Below are positions 8,758-16,222 of a DNA stretch of 26,133 nucleotides, piece after piece. The notes below the pieces were generated by a model. That model made no database searches and was not told the origin of the DNA. It saw only the letters and a program-made list of their open reading frames with translations. Source of the DNA: JBQTJN01 sp052387095 (GTDB lineage Bacteria > Pseudomonadota > Alphaproteobacteria > Micavibrionales > Micavibrionaceae); the NCBI GenBank assembly GCA_052387095.1, contig JBQTJN010000081.1, forward strand, positions 1 through 26,133, given 5' to 3'. Within the stretch, counting starts at the first letter, position 1. The number at the start of each line of letters is the position of its first letter. A program made the translations under genes and the position numbers.

Positions 8758-9480
8758 ATGAAGAACCTGTTGAAACAGACGGTTGATATGATTTTGCCGC
8801 CACGCTGCATCGTCACGGGCGAGATTGTCGGCAGGCAGGGGATGATATCGGGGCCGGCTTTCGCGGCGCTGGATTTTATCGCGCCGCCTTATTGTTCTGC
8901 CTGCGGCCTGCCATTCGCATTTGCAACGGAAGGGGAAACGCTGTGTTTAGGATGTCTTGAGGATCGGCCGGCTTATGGATCGGCGCGTTCTGTCCTGCAT
9001 TACAACGATTCCAGCCGTGGCATGATTTTAGGATTTAAACACGTCGACCAGACGCATGCGGTCAGCGCCTTTGTGCCGTGGATGATGCGGGTGGGCGGGG
9101 AGATGATTGCGAGCGCAGATGTTATCGTGCCCGTGCCGTTGCACCGCTGGCGTCTGTTATCGCGGCGTTATAACCAGGCGATGATATTGACGGCGGCGCT
9201 GTCGAAAGCGACGGGGGTGCCTAATATTCCAGATCTTCTTGCGCGCGTGCGGGCTACGCCGAGTCAGGGGCACCTGAGAGCAGGTGAGCGGGAGAAAAAT
9301 GTCGCCAAGGCGTTTGCGCTTAACGGGCGTTACACGGCGCAGGTGCGGGGAAAAAATATCCTGCTGATCGATGACGTTTATACGACAGGTGCAACGGTGA
9401 AAGAATGCGCGCGGGTCCTGTTAAAGAGCGGGGCAGCGAAAGTGAATGTGCTGACGCTGGCGCGCGCGGCGAAACTCTAG
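8758..9480 (+). CDS. comF: ComF-family phosphoribosyltransferase-like protein
   Basis: A 240-residue ComF protein. The N-terminal zinc-ribbon-like part has Cys17, Cys46/Cys49 (CSAC) and Cys63/Cys66 (CLGC). The C-terminal phosphoribosyltransferase domain has VIVPVPLHRWRLLSRRYNQ (122-140) and the PRPP-loop motif ILLIDDVYTTGATV (201-214). In transformable bacteria ComF supports DNA uptake or single-strand handling; in many Alphaproteobacteria it is conserved without known competence. The ATG at 8758 is preferred over an in-frame TTG at 8746. It is divergent from the methyltransferase fusion, with 79 bases between starts, and its stop overlaps that of the convergent UbiH-like gene. Confidence 0.9.
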   Translation: MKNLLKQTVDMILPPRCIVTGEIVGRQGMISGPAFAALDFIAPPYCSACGLPFAFATEGETLCLGCLEDRPAYGSARSVLHYNDSSRGMILGFKHVDQTHAVSAFVPWMMRVGGEMIASADVIVPVPLHRWRLLSRRYNQAMILTAALSKATGVPNIPDLLARVRATPSQGHLRAGEREKNVAKAFALNGRYTAQVRGKNILLIDDVYTTGATVKECARVLLKSGAAKVNVLTLARAAKL

Positions 9481-10715
9481 AGCTTTTCACCTTTTGTCAG
9501 CCGGCCGAGATCAATTTGCGGGGCGAGGCCAGCGCGCATCGCGAATTTGCGCACCGGGATGAGGGCGCTGACGGCATTCAGGCCGGTGCGGCGGATATTT
9601 TTTATCCATAGAGTTTCCTGGCTGACGATGCGGTTCATGGCATCGACGCCAAACGTGCGTGTATCGATGTCGAGTGCTCGGCGGCGTTCATATTGCGCCA
9701 GCACGGCGGCGCTGCCGGGATCGAGGCCGAGGCGTATGGCGGCCATCACGATTTCCGCAAGCGCGGCGACATCGCGCAGACTTAAATTTAGGCCCTGCGC
9801 CGTGATAGGTGACATGACGTGAGCGGCCTCGGCCATCAGGGCGATACGCGGCGCCGTGAGTTTTTCGGCCTTCAGCGACGACAAAGACCAGCTCTCTGGA
9901 TTGGACTCCAACGTTACATCGCCAAGAATGTTATGCGTTTCTTTTTGCAGAGCGGCGGTGAAATCGTCTTTTTTCAGTTTAACGAGCGCATCGGCGCGTT
10001 CTGTTTTCTCTACCCAAACGACGGCAGAGCGATTATCCGGCAGCGGCACAAGCGCAAACGGGCCGCCGGGACGGTGAAATTCGGTGGCGGCATCCTCATG
10101 CGGTTTTTCATGTGAAATAATGCAGGTGATGGCAGACTGGCCGTATTCATGATGTTTGGCGTCAATCCCGGCGGCTTCGCGCACGGCGGATTTACGCCCG
10201 TCGGCACCGACGAGCAGGGTTGCGTTTAAAACCGTGTCATTATCGAGGTTGATTTTTATTTCATAGTCGCCGGTTTCAAAGGCCGCGAATTCATGCGGGA
10301 CAAAACATGTGATCGCAGAATTTTTCTGCGTTTCCCCGTAGAGCGCGGCACGCAGGATGCTGTTTGGGATATTAAAGCCGAATTGCGGCAGATCCAGGTC
10401 TTTCGCGGTGAAAGGTTCATCGATCACCGGTTTGCCAGGCACGCTGGCATCCATGATGCGCATGGTTTTCATAGGATTGCTGTAATGCGCGATATTTTTC
10501 CATACGCCAGTTGCCTTGATGATATTAAGTGAGGAGTTCATCAGGGCGATAGTGCGGGCGGAGGGCTTTGTTTCCCGCAACGCAGCAGGCGGGTATTTTT
10601 CGATCAGCCCAATATCAAGCCCGGCTTGACCGAGCAGCAAGGCAAGCGCCAGCCCGGCAATGCCTCCGCCAACAACAACTACGTCAAAATCTGTTTTTTC
10701 GTTTTTGCGGTTCAT
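9477..10715 (-). CDS. UbiH/UbiF/Coq6-family FAD-dependent monooxygenase
   Basis: A 412-residue flavoprotein of the ubiquinone-biosynthesis hydroxylase family, which adds hydroxyl groups to the quinone ring. The N-terminal dinucleotide-binding loop is VGGGIAGLALALLLGQAG (15-32), with the terminal acidic residue of the fold at Glu39. The second FAD motif is VGADGRKSAVREAAGI (169-184). The third, around 294-311, reads AEAAHVMSPITAQGLNLS where most relatives have GDAAH, a mild divergence at the riboflavin-contacting site. Which ring position it acts on cannot be read from sequence. It converges on comF with a four-base stop overlap and is divergent from metC by only 45 bases. Confidence 0.88.
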   Translation of the reverse strand: MNRKNEKTDFDVVVVGGGIAGLALALLLGQAGLDIGLIEKYPPAALRETKPSARTIALMNSSLNIIKATGVWKNIAHYSNPMKTMRIMDASVPGKPVIDEPFTAKDLDLPQFGFNIPNSILRAALYGETQKNSAITCFVPHEFAAFETGDYEIKINLDNDTVLNATLLVGADGRKSAVREAAGIDAKHHEYGQSAITCIISHEKPHEDAATEFHRPGGPFALVPLPDNRSAVVWVEKTERADALVKLKKDDFTAALQKETHNILGDVTLESNPESWSLSSLKAEKLTAPRIALMAEAAHVMSPITAQGLNLSLRDVAALAEIVMAAIRLGLDPGSAAVLAQYERRRALDIDTRTFGVDAMNRIVSQETLWIKNIRRTGLNAVSALIPVRKFAMRAGLAPQIDLGRLTKGEKL

Positions 10716-10760
10716 TAATGTCTCAAAATAACATAGTATTTATAGAGCAACGAGGTCTGC

Positions 10761-11936
10761 ATGAAAAAGAAAAACTACGGCGAAAACACCAAAATCGCGC
10801 ATCTGGGTCAGAAACCGGATGAATATTACGGTGTGGTCAACCCGCCGATCGTTCATGCCTCGACAATCCTGTTCCCGGATCTCGAGAGCTATGAGAAACG
10901 CGACCGCCAGGTTTTTCAATATGCGCGTTACGGCACGCCGCTCAGCAAGACATATGAGCAGGCGCTTGCAGCGTGGGAGGGCGGCTTCGATGCGATTGCG
11001 GCGCCCTGCGGATTATCGGCCATTACCACCAGTTTCCTGGCTTTTTCTAAAACAGGAGATCATGTGCTGGTTACGGATTCCCTTTATCCGCCTGCGCGCA
11101 CATTTTGCAGTAATGTTTTAACCCGCATGGGAATCGAGGTTGAGTATTATGATCCTTGTATCGGCGTGGGAATTTCAAAACTCATCAAGCGCAATACCGC
11201 CTTTATTCATATGGAGTCGCCGGGATCGGCAACCTTCGAAGTGCAGGACGTCGAGTCTATTGTTGCCGTGGCGAAAAAGAAAAAGATCGTGACGATTTTT
11301 GACAATTCATGGTCGGGCGGTTTTCTGTTCAAGCCGTTCCAACATGGTGTAGACGTGGTTTTGCAATCCGTGAGCAAATATATCGGTGGACATTCGGATA
11401 TCATGCTCGGCATTTCCATCGGCCGGAATAAAGATATTTACACAAAACTTAAAACTGCGGCCACGCATCTCGGCGTCTGCGCCGGGCCAGAAGATATGTA
11501 TTACGCCCTGCGCGGCCTGCGGACTTTGCCGCTGCGGATGAAACAGTGCGGGGAGAATGCACTTAAAATAGCCAAATTTCTTGAGGGGCGCAAAGAAGTT
11601 CAGAAGGTCTATTATCCCGGCCTTGCCAGAAACCCGCATCATAGAATGTGGAAGAAATATTATAACGGCGCGAACGGGCTGCTGAGTTTCCTTCTGCAGC
11701 CGGCTTCGAAAAAAGCGGTGGCGGCATTTTGCGACGGGCTGGAGTTTTTCCCCATAGGCAGTTCGTGGGGCGGCTATGAGAGCCTGCTGCAGCCGCAATA
11801 CTTAAAAGCCGCGCGCACGGCGGTGCCGTGGACCGAGAAGGGCATGCTACTGCGCATTCATGTCGGGCTTGAAGATCCGGAAGATCTGATCGCCGATCTA
11901 GAGGCGGGATTTAAACGTTTTAACCGCGCTAGGTAA
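10761..11936 (+). CDS. metC: Cystathionine beta-lyase
   Basis: A 391-residue PLP enzyme of the Cys/Met metabolism family. It cleaves cystathionine to homocysteine, pyruvate and ammonia in methionine synthesis. The PLP lysine is Lys206 in SVSKYIGGHSD; E. coli MetC uses Lys210. Other family signatures are YARYGTPLSKTYEQALAAWE (substrate and cofactor-binding Tyr/Arg), FDNSWSGG before the lysine, GLRTLPLRM, and the C-terminal SSWGGYESLLQP and RIHVGLEDPEDLI. The SSWGGYESL form favours the beta-lyase over gamma-lyase or gamma-synthase members. GAGG lies before the ATG. Its stop overlaps the end of the convergent XRE gene by eight bases. Confidence 0.92.
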   Translation: MKKKNYGENTKIAHLGQKPDEYYGVVNPPIVHASTILFPDLESYEKRDRQVFQYARYGTPLSKTYEQALAAWEGGFDAIAAPCGLSAITTSFLAFSKTGDHVLVTDSLYPPARTFCSNVLTRMGIEVEYYDPCIGVGISKLIKRNTAFIHMESPGSATFEVQDVESIVAVAKKKKIVTIFDNSWSGGFLFKPFQHGVDVVLQSVSKYIGGHSDIMLGISIGRNKDIYTKLKTAATHLGVCAGPEDMYYALRGLRTLPLRMKQCGENALKIAKFLEGRKEVQKVYYPGLARNPHHRMWKKYYNGANGLLSFLLQPASKKAVAAFCDGLEFFPIGSSWGGYESLLQPQYLKAARTAVPWTEKGMLLRIHVGLEDPEDLIADLEAGFKRFNRAR

Positions 11937-12243
11937 GAAGTCCCGCATTGACGCCGAGCACTTCCGCGATGGATTTGACGGCCTTCACAGACCCGTCCTT
12001 TTTTCCAGCTTCGATTTCCGTGAGATAGGGACGCGACAGCCCGGCTTTCTTGGCCAGTTCGGCCTGCGTCATGCCGCGGTGTTTACGCAGGGTCTTTACG
12101 GCGCTTTCCTGTTTTGCGGCGAGCGCATCAAGAATGGCGGCTGGGAGTTCATTGCTTTTCGCGTCGCTGGTCAGCGCGCGGTAATCGTGCAACGGCACGA
12201 GTACATAGGGTTTGCCCTGAATATGCAGAAGGTCGTATTTCAT
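11929..12243 (-). CDS. XRE-family helix-turn-helix regulator with antitoxin-like N-terminus
   Basis: A 104-residue protein. The C-terminal half is a standard XRE/HTH_3 domain (about 52-104): LRKHRGMTQAELAKKAGLSR, then PYLTEIEAGKKDGSVKAVKS. The N-terminal 25 residues (YDLLHIQGKPYVLVPLHDYR) resemble the small beta-strand region preceding the HTH in some antitoxin-like proteins. The ATG at 12243 has AGGA at a suitable distance; a TTG six bases earlier is the alternative. No toxin gene is adjacent: the left neighbour is metC (convergent) and the right is a repeat and an esterase. It is therefore an orphan regulator or solitary antitoxin. Confidence 0.82.
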   Translation of the reverse strand: MKYDLLHIQGKPYVLVPLHDYRALTSDAKSNELPAAILDALAAKQESAVKTLRKHRGMTQAELAKKAGLSRPYLTEIEAGKKDGSVKAVKSIAEVLGVNAGLLT

Positions 12244-12268
12244 GCGCAAATCCTACCATAATTTGGCT

Positions 12269-12322
12269 GCATCCCAAACTTGATTTGGGATCCATAATGG
12301 ATCCTGACTTTCGTCAGGATGC
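12269..12322. repeat. Second repeat family: compact palindrome with three internal hairpins
   Basis: Outer arms GCATCC (12269-12274) and GGATGC (12317-12322) enclose three small inverted repeats: CCCAAA/TTTGGG (12273/12284), ATCCAT/ATGGAT (12290/12297) and ATCCTGAC/GTCAGGAT (12301/12313). Similar CCCAAA...GTCAGGAT elements are dispersed in several alphaproteobacterial genomes. It lies between the divergent XRE and esterase genes and ends 15 bases before the esterase start. Confidence 0.75.
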
Positions 12323-12337
12323 GGTGTATAAAGAGGC

Positions 12338-12988
12338 ATGACAAAGATCAATAATTCCTACGAACATAAACCGGCTTCCGGCGGCAAACCCAGACAGATG
12401 GTCATGCTTTTGCATGGTTACGGGTCGGACGGCGCAGATTTGATCGGGCTTGCACCTATGTGGGCACGGGATCTGCCGGATGCGGTTTTCATTTCGCCCG
12501 ATGCGCCGTTCCCGTGCGAGATGGGTTTCGGGCACCAGTGGTTTACGCTGCAGGACCGTGATCCGGTTAAAATGCTGAAAGGCGTGCAGGGCACGATGCC
12601 AATTCTGAAAACTTTTATTGAAGTTCAACTTAAGAAATATGATCTGACGTTAGACAGGCTGGCGCTGGCCGGTTTTTCGCAGGGGACGATGATGAGCCTG
12701 TATACCGGTCCGCGCCTTGGTGCGCCGATTGCAGGCATATTAGGTTATTCCGGCGCGTTAGTGTGGGAGCCGGATGTGCAGGCGACAGCATTGAACAAGG
12801 TGCCGGTGCATCTTATTCACGGCGATGCGGACGAGGTGGTGCCCGCTATGGCCTATCATCATGCGCACAAAACCCTGGACGCTCATGGTTTCGCGATCAC
12901 AGGCGGCATTACGCCCGGATTGACGCACAGCATCGACCCACAGGGGCTGCAGGACGGCGCCGATTTCCTGAAGTCCATCCTTCTCTAA
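12338..12988 (+). CDS. Phospholipase/carboxylesterase-family alpha/beta hydrolase
   Basis: A 216-residue serine hydrolase of the Abhydrolase_2 (carboxylesterase/acyl-thioesterase) family, presumably cytoplasmic since no signal peptide is visible. The oxyanion region is LLHGYGSDGADL. The nucleophile Ser114 lies in LAGFSQGTMM, the acid is Asp165 in HGDADEVVP, and the base is His197 in GLTHSID. Substrates of this family are short-chain esters or lysophospholipids; the exact one cannot be read here. AAAGAGG sits only one base from the ATG, an unusually tight spacing, so initiation may be weak. The stop codon abuts a long composite repeat. Confidence 0.88.
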   Translation: MTKINNSYEHKPASGGKPRQMVMLLHGYGSDGADLIGLAPMWARDLPDAVFISPDAPFPCEMGFGHQWFTLQDRDPVKMLKGVQGTMPILKTFIEVQLKKYDLTLDRLALAGFSQGTMMSLYTGPRLGAPIAGILGYSGALVWEPDVQATALNKVPVHLIHGDADEVVPAMAYHHAHKTLDAHGFAITGGITPGLTHSIDPQGLQDGADFLKSILL

Positions 12989-13150
12989 CCGTCATCGCGA
13001 GCGAACGCGAAGCAACGCCAAAGGCGTTGTTCGCTCTTTTAAAAAGAGCAAACAAACCTACGGTTTGCTTTGCGTGAGCGTGGCGATCCAGGAGTTTCCA
13101 CAAGAACCACCTGGATTGCTTCGTCGGCGTTGCCTCCTCGCAATGACGGT
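12988..13150. repeat. Expanded composite palindromic repeat, GTCATTGCGAG family, copy 2
   Basis: The ends ACCGTCATCGCGAG (12988-13001) and CTCGCAATGACGGT (13137-13150) match at 13 of 14 positions. At 163 bases it is much longer than the other copies (about 95). The extra length contains small hairpins: AACGCC AAA GGCGTT, GCTCTTTT AAAAAGAGC and AAACC TA CGGTTT. A GATCCAGG/CCTGGATTGC inner stem is also present. It fills the gap between the convergent esterase and permease genes. Confidence 0.8.
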
Positions 13151-13154
13151 GAGA

Positions 13155-14579
13155 TTATGACGCCAGCTTGCTGTTCTTGTACGAATAGAAGAAGTATAGT
13201 ACGAACCCGAGCGCCAGCCAGACACCGAAACGCATATGCGTTACGCTCGGCAGGAAGGCGATCAGTGCTGCGCATGATAGCATGCCCAGCACCGGGAACA
13301 GGATTCCAAACGGTGTCTTAAAGGCACGCGGCATGTCCGGATGTTTGATCCGCAGGACGATCACGCCGCCGCAGACCAGCACGAACGCGAAGAGCGTGCC
13401 GACATTGACCAGCTCGACCAGCAACCCATAGGGCAGGAATCCGGCCGTTACAGCCATAACGAAGCCGCAGAGCACTGTCGTGCGCACGGGCGTGTGGGTT
13501 TTTTCATCGATCTTCGAGAAAAATCCCGGCAGCAGGCCATCGCGTGAAATCGCGAAGATGATGCGGGTCAGGCCGTAATACAGCACCAGCATGACCGTGG
13601 TCAGGCCGGCGATAACGCCCGTGGCCACCAGCGCCGAGGCCCAGTTGATGCCAAGCTGACCCAGCGCGTAGGCGACGGGCGAGGAGACGTTCAGCTGCGT
13701 ATAGGGCAGTACGCCGGTCAGAAGGCCTGCGACCATAATATAAATCACGGTGCAGAAGGCGAGAGAGCCGAGAATGCCGATGGGAATGTCCCGTTTCGGA
13801 TTTTTGGTTTCCTCAACAGCGGTGGAGACCGCGTCGAAGCCGACATAAGCGAAAAAGACCATGGAGGCGCCGGCGAGAATACCCGTCGTCGTACCGTCGG
13901 CCGCTTTCTGGAACCAGCCGAATGGCATGAAGGGCTCCCAGTTGGCGGGGTTGACGTGGAACAGGGCGACGCCGATGAACACCATGATGGCCGAAACTTT
14001 TACGAACACCATCGCATTATTGAGCTTGGCGCTTTCCTTCACGCCCTTGCAGAGCAGGACCATGAGAACCAGGATGATGAGGAAAGCAGGCAGGTTGACG
14101 AGCCCGGGATCGGGCAACCCGGTCGCATCCACTGCGAAAGGCCCGCGTGTTAAATTATGGGGCAACCCGATGCCGATCGCCGTCATTCCATTGTTTAAAT
14201 ACCCCGACCACCCGTTAGAGACAGCGGCAACAGCGACACCGTATTCGAGGATAAGATCCCAACCGATGATCCAGGCGACAATCTCACCGAAGGCCGCATA
14301 GGAATAACCGTAGGCGCTGCCGCAGCCCCCGACGCTGGAGGAGAGTTCGGAATAGGCGAGCGCTGCGAAGGCGCAGGCAAAGCCCGCGATGACGAAAGAA
14401 AGAATGACGGCGGGGCCGGCCTGCGTGGCGGCGGCAAGACCCGTGAGAACGAATACGCCCGTACCGATGATGGCGCCGATGCCGAGCAGGATAAGATCAA
14501 AGCTGCCGAGGACTTTTTTGAAACCGGATTCACATTCGTCTACGGATGTCAGTCTTTTGCGGAATAATTGGTTCATCAT
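13155..14579 (-). CDS. APC-superfamily amino-acid permease
   Basis: A 474-residue inner-membrane transporter of the amino acid-polyamine-organocation superfamily, resembling the cationic amino-acid transporter group. About 12 membrane segments can be traced. The first carries the unwound substrate-site motif GIGAIIGTGVFVLTG, followed by the PAVILSFVIAGFACAFAALAY helix (first 20 residues shown in part) and the AYGYSYAAFGEIVAWIIGWD loop-helix. FFAYVGFDAVSTAVEETKNP is the conserved helix 6 region. It probably imports amino acids; the substrate is not readable. The first of two adjacent ATG codons is chosen because GGGAG lies eight bases before it. It has its own good promoter (14617-14644). Confidence 0.9.
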   Translation of the reverse strand: MMNQLFRKRLTSVDECESGFKKVLGSFDLILLGIGAIIGTGVFVLTGLAAATQAGPAVILSFVIAGFACAFAALAYSELSSSVGGCGSAYGYSYAAFGEIVAWIIGWDLILEYGVAVAAVSNGWSGYLNNGMTAIGIGLPHNLTRGPFAVDATGLPDPGLVNLPAFLIILVLMVLLCKGVKESAKLNNAMVFVKVSAIMVFIGVALFHVNPANWEPFMPFGWFQKAADGTTTGILAGASMVFFAYVGFDAVSTAVEETKNPKRDIPIGILGSLAFCTVIYIMVAGLLTGVLPYTQLNVSSPVAYALGQLGINWASALVATGVIAGLTTVMLVLYYGLTRIIFAISRDGLLPGFFSKIDEKTHTPVRTTVLCGFVMAVTAGFLPYGLLVELVNVGTLFAFVLVCGGVIVLRIKHPDMPRAFKTPFGILFPVLGMLSCAALIAFLPSVTHMRFGVWLALGFVLYFFYSYKNSKLAS

Positions 14580-14616
14580 ATGCGCGGCTCCCTGAAATCA
14601 TTTTTAATATTGCGTC

Positions 14617-14644
14617 AGTATATTATGCTGGCCGGAGGGGTCAA
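14617..14644 (-). promoter_or_regulatory. Sigma-70-type promoter of the amino-acid permease
   Basis: On the minus strand TTGACC (14644-14639) and TATACT (14622-14617) are separated by 16 bases, both five of six against consensus. Transcription would begin near 14610, giving a leader of about 30 bases before the permease ATG at 14579. Confidence 0.6.
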
Positions 14645-15000
14645 TAGGCCCCTGATTTTTAAAAGATTTTGTCGTTTCCTTCATTTCGTTCGACGATTTT
14701 TTCTCTGGTTTGAATTTCTAGGGATTATGTCTCCTTAACAGTTTGTTCGCCGGTTTTTTTCTTTAATACGAAGTCATCCTTCGGCTTCGCCTCCGGATGA
14801 CTCCCTTAAGACTGGATCGCCACGCTCACGTTGTTCGCTCGCGATGACAGTTATATTATCAGAGTTGAGCAATAAAATAAAGGAAAATATTCCTACTATA
14901 TCTAGGCCGCAAAATGACCTTATCAATCTATTGGGGTTACGGAAAATTGATGTTGCGCAGCATAGATTCTTGCTGTGAATCCCGTGGTTTCGGTGGGTTT
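14645..15000. other. Gene-free intergenic stretch
   Basis: Between the permease promoter and the HNH-gene promoter there is no credible reading frame with a ribosome binding site. The content is AT-rich. An AGGGG/CCCCT hairpin followed by ATTTTT spans about 14636-14664, a partial repeat copy lies at 14773-14847, and T-rich runs fill the rest. I see no RNA gene or known riboswitch fold. Confidence 0.5.
14773..14847. repeat. Chimeric or degenerate palindromic repeat, copy 3
   Basis: The left part is a short hairpin, GTCATCC (14773-14779) with GGATGAC (14795-14801), resembling the 177-257 element. The right part (14813-14847) matches the right half of the GTCATTGCGAG family: CTGGATCGCCACGCTC, then GTTCGCTCGCGATGAC. 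The left half of that family is missing, so the element looks like a fusion of two repeat types. Confidence 0.6.
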
Positions 15001-15002
15001 TC

Positions 15003-15011
15003 TGCTATAAT
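15003..15011 (+). promoter_or_regulatory. Extended -10 promoter for the HNH gene
   Basis: TGCTATAAT carries a perfect -10 hexamer (15006-15011) with the upstream TG of an extended -10 element. No good -35 box is seen, which extended -10 promoters tolerate. Transcription would start at about 15018, 83 bases before the HNH start codon. Confidence 0.55.
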
Positions 15012-15100
15012 AAGGGTATGAGATTCGCAAGGCTGTTCACGACACCTTCCTTCCCAGATCCCGGGAAGCGCCAGACGGAAAACGAAAGGAGTTTTTCTTG

Positions 15101-15700
15101 ATGCGTCTTTGCCCGACAGACATAGAAATGATGGATTTTGATACGCCCTTGGAAAAATGTCCTGCCCTTATCCTGAATGCTGACTACCGGCCTTTGAGTT
15201 ATTTCCCCCTTTCATTGTGGTCGTGGCAGGATGCAGTTAAAGCGATCTTCCGGGAAAGCGTCGATGTTGTTTCCGAATATAACCGAACGATCCGGTCACC
15301 CAGCTGGGAAATGAAGCTGCCGAGCGTGCTGGCACTGAAAGAATATATCCCGATGGAGCGGGCGCCGGCCTTTACGAGATTTAATGTTTTCCTGCGCGAT
15401 AAGTGGACATGCCAGTATTGCGCGGACATTTACAAAACCAGTGATCTGACTTTCGATCATGTCATACCGCGTTCCCGCGGGGGCCGCTCGGCCTGGGATA
15501 ATATTGTCGCGGCCTGCCAATGCTGCAACATACAGAAGGGCAACCGAATGCCCCACGAAGTAAAAATGTATCCGATTACGCAGCCCAGGCGTCCCAGCCT
15601 GTACGAACTTCAGGAACAGGGGCGCAAATTTCCCCCGAATTTTCTGCACGAAAGCTGGGGAGACTTTTTATACTGGGATACGGAACTGGAAGACGCCTAA
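15101..15700 (+). CDS. HNH endonuclease family protein
   Basis: A 199-residue protein of the HNH type widespread in Alphaproteobacteria. Residues 21-45 (PALILNADYRPLSYFPLSLW and on) are the conserved lead-in. The nuclease core is CQYC (Cys104, Cys107), LTFDHVIPRSRGG (His120 as the catalytic His), WDNIVAACQCCN (Asn134; Cys139 and Cys142 complete a zinc site), then KGNRMP. All key residues are present, so it should be able to bind metal and nick DNA, but the biological target of this family is not known. The ATG at 15101 follows AAAGGAG at 15086-15092; an in-frame TTG immediately before is less likely. It ends at a strong hairpin. Confidence 0.88.
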   Translation: MRLCPTDIEMMDFDTPLEKCPALILNADYRPLSYFPLSLWSWQDAVKAIFRESVDVVSEYNRTIRSPSWEMKLPSVLALKEYIPMERAPAFTRFNVFLRDKWTCQYCADIYKTSDLTFDHVIPRSRGGRSAWDNIVAACQCCNIQKGNRMPHEVKMYPITQPRRPSLYELQEQGRKFPPNFLHESWGDFLYWDTELEDA

Positions 15701-15742
15701 GAAACTATCAAAAAACCTGGCGGGGTTTTTGGACAGTTTCTT
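15699..15742 (+). terminator. Hairpin terminator after the HNH gene
   Basis: Outer arms AAGAAACT (15699-15706) and AGTTTCTT (15735-15742) enclose an inner stem, AAAAACC with GGGTTTTT around a TGGCG loop. The A-rich left and T-rich right sides make it plausible in both directions. The outer stem begins inside the TAA stop codon. Confidence 0.75.
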
Positions 15743-15750
15743 AAGGTTTC

Positions 15751-15774
15751 ATGCCAGCCAATAATGGCTGGCAT
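15751..15774. other. Perfect 10-bp inverted repeat upstream of a membrane-protein gene
   Basis: ATGCCAGCCA (15751-15760) and TGGCTGGCAT (15765-15774) are separated by ATAA. No T tract follows, so it is not a standard terminator. It lies 31 bases upstream of the start codon at 15806 and could be an operator or a leader-RNA hairpin. Confidence 0.5.
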
Positions 15775-15805
15775 GGGAATAGTGTAAAACATAGGAGGGG
15801 TATTC

Positions 15806-16159
15806 ATGTTTACGCATATTACAAATCTAGCTCAAAAACGGTCGATTACAGAAGCGTTTGGATTCTATCTGTTCTATACGGTTCTGCTGGTCGGTCTATC
15901 CACATTCCTGGGTCATTACCTGGTGTCGCTTGGCATCATCGATGGCGTAGTCGGTGGATTTTTTGAAGGTGGGGACATCCACACATTGATCGGTACAGGC
16001 TGGGTGATGATTTTATCATCGATGGTTCTGGCCGGTAAAAAAATGACCAATGACATCATGTCGGTGATTATCGCCCTGGTAGGTATCTATCTTGCCTACA
16101 CAGTGAACGTGATGCTGGGTATGGTTGTAGTGGCCTACCTGACCACGCTGCATAAATAG
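15806..16159 (+). CDS. Small three-helix inner-membrane protein, unknown
   Basis: A 117-residue protein with no family I recognise. Three hydrophobic segments are clear: about 19-41 (FGFYLFYTVLLVGLSTFLGH), 62-76 (IGTGWVMILSSMVLA) and 86-112 (MSVIIALVGIYLAYTVNVML and on). A Lys-rich GKKMTND loop separates the second and third. AGGAGGGG ahead of the ATG is one of the strongest ribosome binding sites in the window, suggesting high expression. A 10-bp palindrome lies upstream and a terminator at 16184. The first 38 residues align without gaps to the 41-residue product at 16392, so the two genes are probably paralogues. Confidence 0.75.
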   Translation: MFTHITNLAQKRSITEAFGFYLFYTVLLVGLSTFLGHYLVSLGIIDGVVGGFFEGGDIHTLIGTGWVMILSSMVLAGKKMTNDIMSVIIALVGIYLAYTVNVMLGMVVVAYLTTLHK

Positions 16160-16183
16160 ATTTATAAAATCTGTTAGACTTCG

Positions 16184-16217
16184 AAGCCGGGCTTAAAATG
16201 TCCGGCTTTTTATTTTT
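16184..16217 (+). terminator. Rho-independent terminator
   Basis: AAGCCGG (16184-16190) pairs with CCGGCTT (16202-16208), followed by TTTTATTTTT. It ends the transcript of the 15806 membrane-protein gene. Confidence 0.85.
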
Positions 16218-16222
16218 ACACA

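Noticed and set aside
8679..8816. 46-residue N-terminal extension of the methyltransferase fusion
   Set aside because: It would overlap the divergent comF start and its promoter; an AAAAGG site supports the ATG at 8678.
11937..12250. Toxin-antitoxin pair with the XRE protein
   Set aside because: No second small gene with a ribosome site is adjacent; only the antitoxin-like partner is present.
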